Shown one piece after another: positions 53,567 to 62,601 of a stretch of 64,000 bases of DNA. The position numbers and the translations under genes were made by a program. Numbering within the stretch: position 1 is the first letter of the stretch; the number at the start of each line of letters is the position of its first letter. Location: the NCBI RefSeq assembly GCF_004919045.1, contig NZ_SWDW01000004.1, positions 1 to 64,000 on the forward strand, written 5' to 3'. The stretch is from Sinomonas albida. Lineage in GTDB: Bacteria; Actinomycetota; Actinomycetes; Actinomycetales; Micrococcaceae. The notes below the pieces were generated by a model. That model was given only the letters and a program-made list of their open reading frames with translations. It made no database searches and had not been told where the DNA came from.

Positions 53567-55006
53567 ATGACCGAGGAGAACACTCACCAGCACGACGTCG
53601 AGCCTGACGGCGTCGCCGGGCCCACTCCAGAGGCCGACGCCGCGGCGAACCATCCTCCGGCTGAGGAATCCATCGGGGGCCACGACGGGGCCGAGGCTCC
53701 CGGGACTGCCGAGCACGGGAAGCCGCCCGCAACGCACGACGGCGGCGAGGAGCCGAACGAGGCCGGGGCGCCAATCGAGGTGGTCACGGTGGCCGATGCG
53801 CAGGATCGTCTGTCCGCGGGCTCGCTCGCGGCGCTCACGATGCCCCAGCCGTCGATCGGCTCGAGCGTGCCTCCGGAGCCGGGCCGGCCGCCGGCGGGCT
53901 ACCTTCCCCAGTCGCCGCTGCCGCGTGTCGAGACCGTGGGGCTTCCCCTCGGGGACCCCGCCGAGACCAGTCGGATGACCGTCGGCGACCCGCGCCCGCC
54001 CGTCGAGGAGGAACCGGCCGTCGCGCGCCAGGACGCGGCCCCCGAGGCGGCCGTGAGCGAGCGCCGCGCCCGGCCGACCGGGCCCGAGCCGGCGTCGTCT
54101 CTCACGTCCGATCGGCTCATCGAGAAGGTCGCCACGCCGCCGGTGGGCGGGTGGCGCCTCTGGCTCTACAAGTTCACGTTCGGCTACGTGAACCTCGGCG
54201 ACTCTGATGCTGTACGGATGCAGCGCGCCCTCGAGCACCGCATCGCGACCCGGCTGGGCGACCGCACGCGCTACGTGCCGATCCTGTCGCGCAAGGGCGG
54301 AGTGGGCAAGACGACCGTCACGACGCTTCTGGGCATGGCCCTCGCAGGCCTCCGCGAGGACCGGGTCATCGCCCTCGACGCCAATCCGGACCGCGGAACC
54401 CTGTCAGACCGCAATCCCGGCCGTGCCACGTTCACTGCGAGGAGCCTCGTCAAGGACCGCTTCGGCGTGGATTCGTTCGCGCAGCTCTCGGCCTACACGG
54501 CCCGGGAGGGCTCCCGGCTCGACGTCCTCGCGTCCGATGCCGACCCCATGGTTGCCGACGCGTTCGACGACGGCGACTACCGCGCCGTGACGGACATCCT
54601 CGGGCGCTACTACTCGATCGTCCTGACGGACTCGGGCACGGGCATGGTCCACTCGGTCATGAAGGGCACGCTCGACAAGGCGGACGCCGTCGTGCTCGTC
54701 TCGGGTGGCAGCGTCGACGAGGCGCGGCTTGCCTCGGAGACGCTCTCATGGCTCGAGGCGCATGGCCGCGACGACCTCGTGAAGAAGGCGATCGTCGTGG
54801 TCAACATGGCCGCAGGCGACGGGACCCGTGTGGACATCGACGAGATCGAGGATCACTTCCGCACGCGCGTGGCGCACGTGATCCGCATCCCGCATGACCG
54901 GCACCTCGCCGAGGGCTCGCAGATCGAGTTCGACAAGCTCCGGGCCGAGACCCGCCACGCGGCCGACGAGCTTGCGGCGCTCGTGGTCGAGGAGCTCATC
55001 GACTGA
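53567..55006 (+). CDS. MinD/ParA-like ATPase with long disordered N-terminus
   Basis: 479 residues. The first 200 are acidic, Pro- and Ala-rich and probably disordered. The P-loop domain has PILSRKGGVGKTTVTTLLGM near 240, DRVIALDANPDRGTLSDR, and YSIVLTDSGTGMVHSVMKGT. This architecture is shared with actinobacterial EspI-like and other MinD-type proteins, some tied to Type VII secretion or cell-envelope placement. No ESX genes are visible here, so the job remains open. It is convergent with fadD. Confidence 0.82.
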   Translation: MTEENTHQHDVEPDGVAGPTPEADAAANHPPAEESIGGHDGAEAPGTAEHGKPPATHDGGEEPNEAGAPIEVVTVADAQDRLSAGSLAALTMPQPSIGSSVPPEPGRPPAGYLPQSPLPRVETVGLPLGDPAETSRMTVGDPRPPVEEEPAVARQDAAPEAAVSERRARPTGPEPASSLTSDRLIEKVATPPVGGWRLWLYKFTFGYVNLGDSDAVRMQRALEHRIATRLGDRTRYVPILSRKGGVGKTTVTTLLGMALAGLREDRVIALDANPDRGTLSDRNPGRATFTARSLVKDRFGVDSFAQLSAYTAREGSRLDVLASDADPMVADAFDDGDYRAVTDILGRYYSIVLTDSGTGMVHSVMKGTLDKADAVVLVSGGSVDEARLASETLSWLEAHGRDDLVKKAIVVVNMAAGDGTRVDIDEIEDHFRTRVAHVIRIPHDRHLAEGSQIEFDKLRAETRHAADELAALVVEELID

Positions 55007-55057
55007 CAGGGCCCCGTGGTGCGCGGGTGCCCTCGGCGTCCGCCACGCTCGGCCCGG

Positions 55058-56872
55058 TCAGACGGCGGTGGGCTTCGGCGCCGAGTAGATCTGCTCGACC
55101 ACGTCCCCGAAGTCGGACATGACCTTGGCGCGCTTGACCTTGAGCGACGGCGTGAGGTGGCCCGACTCCTCCGTGAAGTCGGTCGGGACCACACGGAACG
55201 CCCTGATCGCCTCCGCCTTGGACACTGAACCGTTCGCGCGGTCGATCACGGCCTGGACGTGCTCCCGGACCAACACATTGTCGCCCGCTTCGGCGATGCT
55301 CAGCGCGGGCTGGCCGTGGCGCTCGAGCCAGCCGGGGAGGGCCTCTTCGTCGAGCGTCACGAGGGCCGCGATGAACGGGCGCCCTTCGCCGACCACGACG
55401 ACCTGGGAGACGAGGGCGTCCGCCCGGATCTGGTCCTCGAGCTGGGCGGGGGCAACGTTCTTGCCCCCCGCCGTGACGATGATCTCCTTCTTGCGGCCCG
55501 TGATCGTGAGGAAGCCGTCGGGGTCCAGCTCGCCGATGTCGCCAGTGTGGAACCAGCCGTCCGTGAACGTCTCGGCCTGGAGCTCTGGAAGCTCGTAGTA
55601 GCCGCGCATGACGCACACGCCCTTGGTGAGGATCTCGCCGTCGTCTGCGATGCGCACGGCGTTGCCCGGCAGCGGGGCGCCGACGGTGCCGATCTTGACG
55701 CGATGGGGCGTGTTGACGCTGATCGGGGCGGTCGTCTCGGTGAGCCCGTAGCCCTCGAGCACGAGGAGCCCGATCCCGTGGAAGAAGTGGCCCAGGCGCT
55801 TGCCGAGTGGGCCGCCCCCGGAGACCGCATACCGAATGTGGCCGCCCATGGCCGCGCGCAGCTTCCGGTAGACGAGCGCGTCGAAGGCCGCATGCCGAAG
55901 CCGCAGGCCCAAGCCGGGCTTCCCGCCGTCGTCGTGCGCCGCGGACCACGCGATCGCAGTGTCCGCCGCTGCGGCGAAGATCTTGCCCCGGCCTTCGTTC
56001 TCGGCCCGCGTTAATGCCGAGTTGTAGACCTTCTCGAAGACCCGCGGGACGGCCAGGATGAACGTCGGCTGGAAGCTCTGCAGATCGGGGAGCAGGTTCT
56101 TGATGTCCGGCGTGTGGCCCACCTGGACGCCCGCGGCGACCGCGAGCACCGAGATGAAGCGCGCGAAGACGTGGGCGAGCGGGAGGAACATGATGGTCTT
56201 CGCCCCCGGGGTGAAGACCTCGCGGACGGCGGCGACCGTGTTCTCGGAGAGCCCCACGAAGTTGCCGTGCGTGAGCTCGCAGCCCTTGGGGCGGCCGAGC
56301 GTGCCCGACGTGTAGATGATGGTCGCGAGCGAGTCGAGCGTGGCTGCCGAACGGCGCTCCTCGAGTTCCTCGTCACTGATGCGCGCCCCCGCTGCGCGGA
56401 GCTGGTCGAGCCCGGCCGGCGTCATCTGCCAGACGTCATTGACCGCGAGGCCCTCCGAGTCGACGGCGATGCGGATCATGTCCTCGTGGCTCGCCGTCTC
56501 GCCGAACGCGGCGATCGCGCCCGAGTTGCCGAGGTTCCAGGCGATCTGCGAGGGCGAAGAGGTCTCGTAGATGGGGACGGACACCGCTCCGGCGAACCAG
56601 ATCGCGAAATCGACGAGCACCCATTCGTAGCACGTGCGCGCCATCACGCCGACTCGGTCGCCCTGCCCGATCCCGCTCGCCATGAGCCCCTTGGCAATCC
56701 TCTCGACGTCGGCCCGGAAGTCCTTCGCGCGCACGTCCTGCCACGCTCCCGAGGCGTCGCGCCGGGCGAAGAGGGGTGGGTTGGAGGGCTTCTCCGCCTG
56801 TTCGACGACGAAGTCCGTCGTGTTCCGCGCGACTGCGTGGGGGACAAGGGGCGGGACGATCTTCTCGCGCAC
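55058..56872 (-). CDS. long-chain fatty-acid-CoA ligase (FadD-type)
   Basis: 604 residues from GTG at 56872, chosen because AGAGGAG lies just upstream. AMP-binding motifs: IIYTSGTLGRPKGCELTHGN, GYGLTETTAPISVN, GWFHTGDIGELDPDGFLTIT and GRKKEIIVTAGGKNVAPAQL. The enzyme activates fatty acids to acyl-CoA through acyl-AMP. The acceptor Lys region SLKVKRAKVMSDFGDVVEQI near the C-terminus is present. It is monocistronic, divergent from the glucokinase gene. Confidence 0.93.
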   Translation of the reverse strand: MREKIVPPLVPHAVARNTTDFVVEQAEKPSNPPLFARRDASGAWQDVRAKDFRADVERIAKGLMASGIGQGDRVGVMARTCYEWVLVDFAIWFAGAVSVPIYETSSPSQIAWNLGNSGAIAAFGETASHEDMIRIAVDSEGLAVNDVWQMTPAGLDQLRAAGARISDEELEERRSAATLDSLATIIYTSGTLGRPKGCELTHGNFVGLSENTVAAVREVFTPGAKTIMFLPLAHVFARFISVLAVAAGVQVGHTPDIKNLLPDLQSFQPTFILAVPRVFEKVYNSALTRAENEGRGKIFAAAADTAIAWSAAHDDGGKPGLGLRLRHAAFDALVYRKLRAAMGGHIRYAVSGGGPLGKRLGHFFHGIGLLVLEGYGLTETTAPISVNTPHRVKIGTVGAPLPGNAVRIADDGEILTKGVCVMRGYYELPELQAETFTDGWFHTGDIGELDPDGFLTITGRKKEIIVTAGGKNVAPAQLEDQIRADALVSQVVVVGEGRPFIAALVTLDEEALPGWLERHGQPALSIAEAGDNVLVREHVQAVIDRANGSVSKAEAIRAFRVVPTDFTEESGHLTPSLKVKRAKVMSDFGDVVEQIYSAPKPTAV

Positions 56873-57026
56873 GGTGACTCCTCTGCTGTGCCCACAAGGG
56901 GTGCTTATCTCAACGATAGCCAAGGCGGCGGCGGTGTGGCCCGCGCCACGTTGCGAAAGCTACTGGCCAGTAACTTTACTCCGGGGGCCGGGAGTCCGCC
57001 ACTGTCTGCCGCTTTAGACTGGGCCG

Positions 57027-58055
57027 GTGCCCATTCAACGACGCCCTTTTCCGCCGCGCCGCCCAGCAGGACCCCGCCTCCGCCGCCGCGGGCTCGCCAT
57101 CGGCATCGACATCGGCGGCACGAAGGTTGCAGCGGGCGTCGTGGACGCGGACGGTGCGATCCTCCGCGAGGCTCGGCGCGCCACGCCGGGCTCGCAGCCG
57201 CGCGAGGTCGAGCGCGTCATCGCCGAACTCGTCGACGAGCTGAGCGGGGATCACCGCATCGCGTCCGTGGGGATCGGGGCGGCCGGCTGGATGGACCTTG
57301 AGGGCGGCACCGTCCTGTTCAGTCCGCACCTCGCGTGGCGCAACGAGCCGCTGCGCAACAACCTCGAGCGGCTCCTGCGGCGCCGGGTCCTCCTGACCAA
57401 CGACGCCGATGCCGCGGCCTGGGCGGAATGGCGCTTCGGGGCGGGGCGCGCGGAGCCCAGGCTCGTGTGCATCACGCTCGGCACGGGCATCGGGGGCGCG
57501 ATGGTCCTGGGCGGACGCCTCGAGCGCGGACGCTACGGGGTGGCCGGAGAGTTCGGACACCAGATCATCATGCCCGGCGGGCACCGTTGCGAATGCGGCA
57601 ACCGAGGCTGCTGGGAGCAGTACGCGTCGGGCAATGCCCTCGGTCGCGAGGCGCGAGAGCTCGCGAGGGCAAACTCTCCCGTCGCGCAGGAGATCATCAA
57701 GGCGGTCGACGGCGACCTCGACGCGATCACGGGCGCGGTCGTCACGGACCTCGCCCGCAGGGGCGATCCCACCTCGAGGGAGCTGCTCGAGGACGTCGGC
57801 GAGTGGCTCGGCCTCGGCCTCGCGAATCTCGCGGCGGCGCTAGACCCGGGAACGTTCGTGGTGGGCGGCGGGCTGTGCGATGCGGGCGATCTGCTGCTCG
57901 ACCCGGCGCGAAGGGCGTTCGCCCGCAACCTGACCGGCCGCGGCTTCCGTCCGGCCGCCAGCATCCACCGGGCCCAGCTTGGCCCCCAAGCCGGACTCAT
58001 CGGTGCGGCCGACCTCTCGCGGGTCAACGCGCGCGGAAATGGATGGGTGCGCTAG
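57027..58055 (+). CDS. ROK-family glucokinase
   Basis: 342 residues from GTG. A basic Pro/Arg-rich leader of 24 residues precedes the first ATP motif AIGIDIGGTKVAAGVVDADG. TNDADAAAWAEWRFGAG holds the catalytic Asp, CITLGTGIGGAMVLGG the second phosphate motif, and HRCECGNRGCWEQYASG the ROK zinc site. It phosphorylates glucose with ATP or polyphosphate; the motif set fits actinobacterial glucokinases. The leader could reflect a wrong start, with the ATT/GTG region upstream offering no better choice. Confidence 0.9.
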   Translation: MPIQRRPFPPRRPAGPRLRRRGLAIGIDIGGTKVAAGVVDADGAILREARRATPGSQPREVERVIAELVDELSGDHRIASVGIGAAGWMDLEGGTVLFSPHLAWRNEPLRNNLERLLRRRVLLTNDADAAAWAEWRFGAGRAEPRLVCITLGTGIGGAMVLGGRLERGRYGVAGEFGHQIIMPGGHRCECGNRGCWEQYASGNALGREARELARANSPVAQEIIKAVDGDLDAITGAVVTDLARRGDPTSRELLEDVGEWLGLGLANLAAALDPGTFVVGGGLCDAGDLLLDPARRAFARNLTGRGFRPAASIHRAQLGPQAGLIGAADLSRVNARGNGWVR

Positions 58056-58126
58056 ACGCGTCCGCCGCTCGCTCTGGGCCGAGCCGAGGGGCGCCCTGAC
58101 ACCCCGCGCGGGTGGCGCGTGATCGC

Positions 58127-58672
58127 TCAGAGCCGCGCGCCGTCGTCGTCCTCGTCTTTGTCCCGGGGGAGCCGCATGATCAGGAAGCCCACGGACGCGA
58201 TGAAGATCGCGACAAGCCCAGCGATCGCGTAGCTCGGGATGCCGCGCCAGAACAGGGCGGACAGCAGGAGCGCCACCGGGGCTCCGAGCGCGCCGATCCA
58301 CGAGAGGACGGCCGCGGGGTCGGCGCCGGCAAGCACCGGCTCGGGCTCCTCGGGGACGAACTCGCCGTCGTCGATGGGCTCGTAGTCCCGCGGCCCGTCC
58401 GTCGGGCGTCCGCTCAAGCCCAGAGGGTCGAACTCCGCAAAGCCCTGGGCCTTCCCCGGCTCGGAGGCCTGGGCGCCGTTCGGCGACTCGGACGCGTGCG
58501 CAGCCGCGGCGCGCTCGGCCGCGGACGGCTCGAGCGGCGCTGGGCCGAACTCGTCGGCGTCCCAGTCCGGGCTCACCCGCGGATCGCCCGCGCGGAGCCT
58601 CGCGACGAGGTCGCGCCAGACGTCGTCGTCGGCCTCATGGTCGGCGCGGTCCGGGTCCGGCTGGCCGTTCAT
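58127..58672 (-). CDS. hypothetical protein with two C-terminal membrane helices
   Basis: 181 residues from ATG at 58672, preceded by AGGAGA. The first 115 residues are acidic and low-complexity. Two membrane segments follow (VLSWIGALGAPVALLLSALF and YAIAGLVAIFIASVGFLIMR), then an acidic tail KDEDDDGARL. It overlaps the end of the hydrolase gene, so both are co-expressed. Proteins of this layout are common and uncharacterised in Arthrobacter-like genomes. Confidence 0.75.
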   Translation of the reverse strand: MNGQPDPDRADHEADDDVWRDLVARLRAGDPRVSPDWDADEFGPAPLEPSAAERAAAAHASESPNGAQASEPGKAQGFAEFDPLGLSGRPTDGPRDYEPIDDGEFVPEEPEPVLAGADPAAVLSWIGALGAPVALLLSALFWRGIPSYAIAGLVAIFIASVGFLIMRLPRDKDEDDDGARL

Positions 58673-59436
58673 GCATTCTCCTGGCTCTGCGGGCGCGCGC
58701 CCTCCGGTTGCGCCGACGTGACGCCGCGGAGGAACTCCGACGAGCGCGTGAAGATCGTCTCGGCGTCGTAGTCGAGCGTCGCGACGTGGTAGCTGTTCGG
58801 GAGGCGCACCAGCTCGATCTCGGTGCCGCCGTAGCGGCGGGCGAGGGCAGCCACGCTGCGCTCGGTCGAGACGGTGTGGTCCGCCGTCGAGCGGAAGATC
58901 TGGAGCGGCGCCGTGGCCTGCGGGAGGAGGCGTACCGTGTCGCGGAAGAGGAGCTTGAGTTCGTGTGCGGCCGCGACCGGAACGCGAGGGTAGGCCCGCT
59001 CGTCCTGTCCCGGCTTCTTGATGTCGTTGCCGATCGCAGGGACCGAGCGCACCGCGTACCGGATGAAGAACGAGAAGTGCGAGCGCGGATCGTCGACGAC
59101 AAGACCCGGATTGACCACCGAGACCCCGGCCACCGGGTGGAGGGCCGCGAGCCGAAGGGCGAGCGCTCCGCCCATCGAGAGGCCCGCCACCGCGACGGAG
59201 GAACATTCGCTCGCGAGGTCCAGATACGCGGCCTCGAAGGTGTCGTACCACTCGTGCCAGCGGCGGGTCGAGAGGTCCATCCACGTGGTGCCGTGTCCTG
59301 GCAGAAGCGGCGTCACGACCCGGAGCCCGTCGCGGCGCAGCGCATCGGCCCATGGGGCCACGCTCGCAAGGCCCCCCGTAAAGCCATGGCTCAGGACGAC
59401 GCCGGCCGGCGTCGTGACGCTGTTCATGTCAAGCAT
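58669..59436 (-). CDS. alpha/beta hydrolase (carboxylesterase type), copy 1
   Basis: 255 residues from ATG at 59436 (59427 possible). Oxyanion loop SHGFTGG, nucleophile elbow GLSMGGALAL, acid region STADHTVS and catalytic His in NSYHVATLDYD. It matches small Est30-like carboxylesterases or monoacylglycerol lipases. It is paralogous to the next gene upstream, which has the same motif order and spacing, so they arose by tandem duplication. Its last bases overlap the start of the two-TM gene. Confidence 0.88.
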   Translation of the reverse strand: MLDMNSVTTPAGVVLSHGFTGGLASVAPWADALRRDGLRVVTPLLPGHGTTWMDLSTRRWHEWYDTFEAAYLDLASECSSVAVAGLSMGGALALRLAALHPVAGVSVVNPGLVVDDPRSHFSFFIRYAVRSVPAIGNDIKKPGQDERAYPRVPVAAAHELKLLFRDTVRLLPQATAPLQIFRSTADHTVSTERSVAALARRYGGTEIELVRLPNSYHVATLDYDAETIFTRSSEFLRGVTSAQPEGARPQSQENA

Positions 59437-59446
59437 TATGCCCCGA

Positions 59447-60202
59447 TCACGCGCCGACGGCGGGGTGGGCGGTTCTCGCAGCGCAGCGCTCGAAGAATTC
59501 CGCGGTCCGGTCCACGATGAGCGGCGCCTCGCGGTCGCGCGTCGCGACGTGCGGGCTCTCGTGCAGCGGGACGAATTCGACGTCGTGGCTCGAGACGCGC
59601 CGCAGGATGCGCGCCACGGACGACGGCGGGACCACCGGATCCTCGTCCGACTTGAACGCGAGCAGCGGCGCTGTGACCTTCGGCAGCGCGCGGTCCGCGG
59701 CGCGGAAGAGCTGACGGAGCTCGTAGACGGCCGCGAGGGGAGTGACGTCGTACTCGCCCTCGTCGCCCACGGGCTCGGGTGCCGCGGGCTCGTCGATCGG
59801 CGCGGTGGTGCGGCGGAAGTGCCTGATGGCGCCGATGTAGCGGACACGCCAGTCGTAGAAGCCGAGGCCCGGGTTGACCACCGCCACGCCTGCGACGTCC
59901 AGACGTGCGGCGGCGCGCAGGGCGATGGCGCCGCCCATCGAGAGGCCCGCGACGAAGAGGGCGTCGTTGCGAGCCGCGAGGCGCGCGCATGCCGCTTCGA
60001 AGCACTCGGTCCACTCACGCCAGCGGCGGCCCTCGAGGTCATGCCAGTCGGTCCCGTGGCCCGGGAGAAGCGGAACCTCGACGTCGAAGCCGCGGGCGGC
60101 GAGTCCCTCCGCCCACGGCGCGACAGACGAGGGCGATCCGGAGAACCCGTGGCACATCGCCACTCCCCACCGGGCTCCGGGCCGATCGACAGGTGCGGTC
60201 AT
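59447..60202 (-). CDS. alpha/beta hydrolase (carboxylesterase type), copy 2
   Basis: 251 residues from ATG at 60202 with GGAGG very close upstream. Oxyanion loop CHGFSGSPSSVAPWAEGLAA, HGTDWHDLEGRRWREW, nucleophile elbow GLSMGGAIAL, acid residue in KSDEDPVVPP and catalytic His in ESPHVATRDRE. The chain carries an insertion of acidic residues (PAAPEPVGDEGEYD) absent from copy 1. It ends 10 bases before copy 1 starts. It is divergent from the acyltransferase gene, which hints at a lipid-related role. Confidence 0.88.
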   Translation of the reverse strand: MTAPVDRPGARWGVAMCHGFSGSPSSVAPWAEGLAARGFDVEVPLLPGHGTDWHDLEGRRWREWTECFEAACARLAARNDALFVAGLSMGGAIALRAAARLDVAGVAVVNPGLGFYDWRVRYIGAIRHFRRTTAPIDEPAAPEPVGDEGEYDVTPLAAVYELRQLFRAADRALPKVTAPLLAFKSDEDPVVPPSSVARILRRVSSHDVEFVPLHESPHVATRDREAPLIVDRTAEFFERCAARTAHPAVGA

Positions 60203-60313
60203 GCCTCCATCGTGGCATCGCCACGCGGTGCGTGCACGAATTCGGGCGCACAGGGTGCGGGTCCTTACTAGAGTGAGTGTGGCAAGCATGCCCGCGACCG
60301 CGGAAGGCGCACC

Positions 60314-61099
60314 GTGATCTACTGGGTCCTCAAACGGATTTTCATCGGACCGATCGTCAAACTCCTGTTCCGGCCGTGGGTCAAGGGACGTACGAATGTC
60401 CCCGACGAGGGACCCGCGATCCTCGCCTCGAACCATCTGTCGTTCTCCGACTCCATCTTCATGCCGCTCATGGTGCGGCGGCCGGTCGTCTTCCTCGCGA
60501 AGCAGGAGTACTTCACCGGAACAGGCCTCAAGGGGTGGCTCACGGCCACGTTCTTCCGGGTCACGAACCAGCTCCCCATGGACCGCTCGGGCGGCGCAGC
60601 CTCCACGGCGTCCCTGACCGCCGGGGCCGAGGTGCTCCGCAAGGGAGGCCTCCTGGGCATCTACCCCGAGGGCACCCGCTCGCCGGACGCGCGCATGTAC
60701 CGCGGGAAGGTCGGCGTGGCGCGGCTCGCGCTCGAGACGCGCGTGCGGGTGGTCCCGGTCGCGATGATCGGCACGGACAAGGTCCAGCCGATCGGCCAGC
60801 GCTTCCCGTCGATCCGCCGCATCGGCGTGATCTTCGGCCAGCCGCTCGACTTCTCGGAGTACTACGACCGTGCTGAAGACCGTGACGTGCAGCGGCTCGT
60901 GACCGACCGCATCATGCAGGAGCTCCAGCGCCTTTCCGGCCAGGAATACGTGGACGTCTACGCGGCGACCGTCAAGGCCCAGCTGGCCGCAGGGGAGGGC
61001 GCCCAGTCCAAGCAGGGGAGCCGAGCGCATCAGGGCGAGCCGGAGCCCGGCGAAGGGACGACGGCGGGGCCCGGCGAAGGGACGACGGCGGGCGCGTGA
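60314..61099 (+). CDS. 1-acyl-sn-glycerol-3-phosphate acyltransferase
   Basis: 261 residues from GTG. The catalytic NHxxxxD motif is ASNHLSFSDSIFM, the glycerophosphate-binding motif IYPEGTRSPDARMYRGK. A hydrophobic N-terminus (YWVLKRIFIGPIVKLLF) should anchor it to the membrane. It adds the second acyl chain to lysophosphatidate in phospholipid synthesis. The tail has a duplicated PGEGTTAG unit encoded by a tandem repeat near 61,045-61,095, a recent local duplication of no obvious function. Confidence 0.93.
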   Translation: MIYWVLKRIFIGPIVKLLFRPWVKGRTNVPDEGPAILASNHLSFSDSIFMPLMVRRPVVFLAKQEYFTGTGLKGWLTATFFRVTNQLPMDRSGGAASTASLTAGAEVLRKGGLLGIYPEGTRSPDARMYRGKVGVARLALETRVRVVPVAMIGTDKVQPIGQRFPSIRRIGVIFGQPLDFSEYYDRAEDRDVQRLVTDRIMQELQRLSGQEYVDVYAATVKAQLAAGEGAQSKQGSRAHQGEPEPGEGTTAGPGEGTTAGA

Positions 61100-61152
61100 A
61101 GTGCCGTCGTCATGCGGCTTGGCGCCCTGATGCGCTGAGCTAGCCTTGTCTC

Positions 61153-62544
61153 GTGACTGAACTCTCCACGCCTCCGCCGGCCCCTTTCACGAGCACGTCG
61201 CAGAGCGGCGCAGCCGACTATCCGGGGCTCGACGCCTGGCGGTCACTTCCGGCGTCCCAGCAGCCCTCGTGGTCTGACGCGGGAACCTTCAAGCGCTCCG
61301 TCGCGGAGCTGTCCGTTCTCCCGCCGCTCGTCTTCGCGGGAGAGGTCGACCTGCTCCGCCATCGCCTTGCCGACGCCGCGCAGGGGCGGGCGTTCCTCCT
61401 CCAGGGCGGCGATTGCGCGGAGACGTTCGAGGCGGCGACGGCGGATCGCATCAGCGCGCGGGTCAGGACCATCCTCCAGATGGCCGTCGTGCTGACCTAT
61501 GGCGCCGCGATGCCGGTCATCAAGATGGGCCGCATGGCGGGCCAGTTCGCGAAGCCGCGTTCCTCGGACACAGAGACGCGCGAGGGCGTCACGCTGCCGG
61601 CGTACCGCGGCGACATCGTCAACGGCTACGAGTTCACGCCCGAAACCCGCGCGCACGATGCGGGCCGCATGCTGCAGGCCTACCACACGTCCGCGGCCAC
61701 CCTGAATCTCATCAGGGCCTTCACGCAGGGCGGCTTCGCGGACCTGCGGCTCGTGCACGCGTGGAACCAGGGTTTCACGAAGAATCCTGCGCACGCGCGC
61801 TACGAGTCGCTCGCGCGGGAGATCGACCGGGCCATCACGTTCATGGGCTCGTGCGGCGCCGACTTCGAGGCGCTCAAGCGCGTCGAGTTCTTCGCGAGCC
61901 ACGAGGCGCTCCTGCTCGACTACGAGCGCGCGCTCACCCGGATCGACTCGCGCACGGGCCTCCCGTACGACACTTCGGCCCACTTCCTGTGGATCGGGGA
62001 GCGCACGCGCGAGCTCGACCACGCCCACGTCGACTTCCTCTCCCGTGTCCGCAACCCGATCGGCGTCAAGCTCGGCCCCGGCGTCTCGGGCGACGACGCC
62101 CTGCGCCTCATCGACAAGCTCGACCCCGAGCGCGAGCCCGGCCGCCTCACGTTCATCACGCGCATGGGTGCGAAGAACATCCGCGAGAAGCTTCCCGCGG
62201 TCGTCGAGAAGGTCACGGCCTCGGGCGCGAAGGTGCTCTGGGTGACCGATCCCATGCACGGCAACACCGTCACGTCGCGCAACGGCTACAAGACGCGCCG
62301 CTTCGACGACGTGGTGGACGAGGTGCGCGGCTTCTTCGAGGTGCACCACGCCCTCGGCACGGTGCCGGGGGGCCTGCACATGGAGATGACGGGCGACGAC
62401 GTGGCGGAGTGCCTCGGCGGCTCGGACCCCATCGACGAGGCCGCGTTCGAGGACCGGTACGAGTCGGTGTGCGATCCCCGGCTCAATCACATGCAGTCGC
62501 TCGAGATGGCGTTCCTCGTCTCGGAGTCGCTCACCAAGCGCTGA
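61153..62544 (+). CDS. class II 3-deoxy-7-phosphoheptulonate synthase
   Basis: 463 residues from GTG. Plant-type (class II) DAHP synthase: LLQGGDCAETFEAATADRIS, KMGRMAGQFAKPRS, LPAYRGDIVNGYEFTPETRA, RVRNPIGVKLGPGVSGDDAL and WVTDPMHGNTVTSRNGYKTR. It joins phosphoenolpyruvate and erythrose-4-phosphate in the first step of the shikimate pathway. In mycobacteria the class II enzyme is also beside a PASTA-less or PASTA kinase gene; here a kinase gene converges from the right. Confidence 0.95.
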   Translation: MTELSTPPPAPFTSTSQSGAADYPGLDAWRSLPASQQPSWSDAGTFKRSVAELSVLPPLVFAGEVDLLRHRLADAAQGRAFLLQGGDCAETFEAATADRISARVRTILQMAVVLTYGAAMPVIKMGRMAGQFAKPRSSDTETREGVTLPAYRGDIVNGYEFTPETRAHDAGRMLQAYHTSAATLNLIRAFTQGGFADLRLVHAWNQGFTKNPAHARYESLAREIDRAITFMGSCGADFEALKRVEFFASHEALLLDYERALTRIDSRTGLPYDTSAHFLWIGERTRELDHAHVDFLSRVRNPIGVKLGPGVSGDDALRLIDKLDPEREPGRLTFITRMGAKNIREKLPAVVEKVTASGAKVLWVTDPMHGNTVTSRNGYKTRRFDDVVDEVRGFFEVHHALGTVPGGLHMEMTGDDVAECLGGSDPIDEAAFEDRYESVCDPRLNHMQSLEMAFLVSESLTKR

Positions 62545-62601
62545 CCGGCCGAACGCCGACCGCGCAAGCCAACCGCGCGCCGTCGTCCGTCCCGACGTCG
62601 G

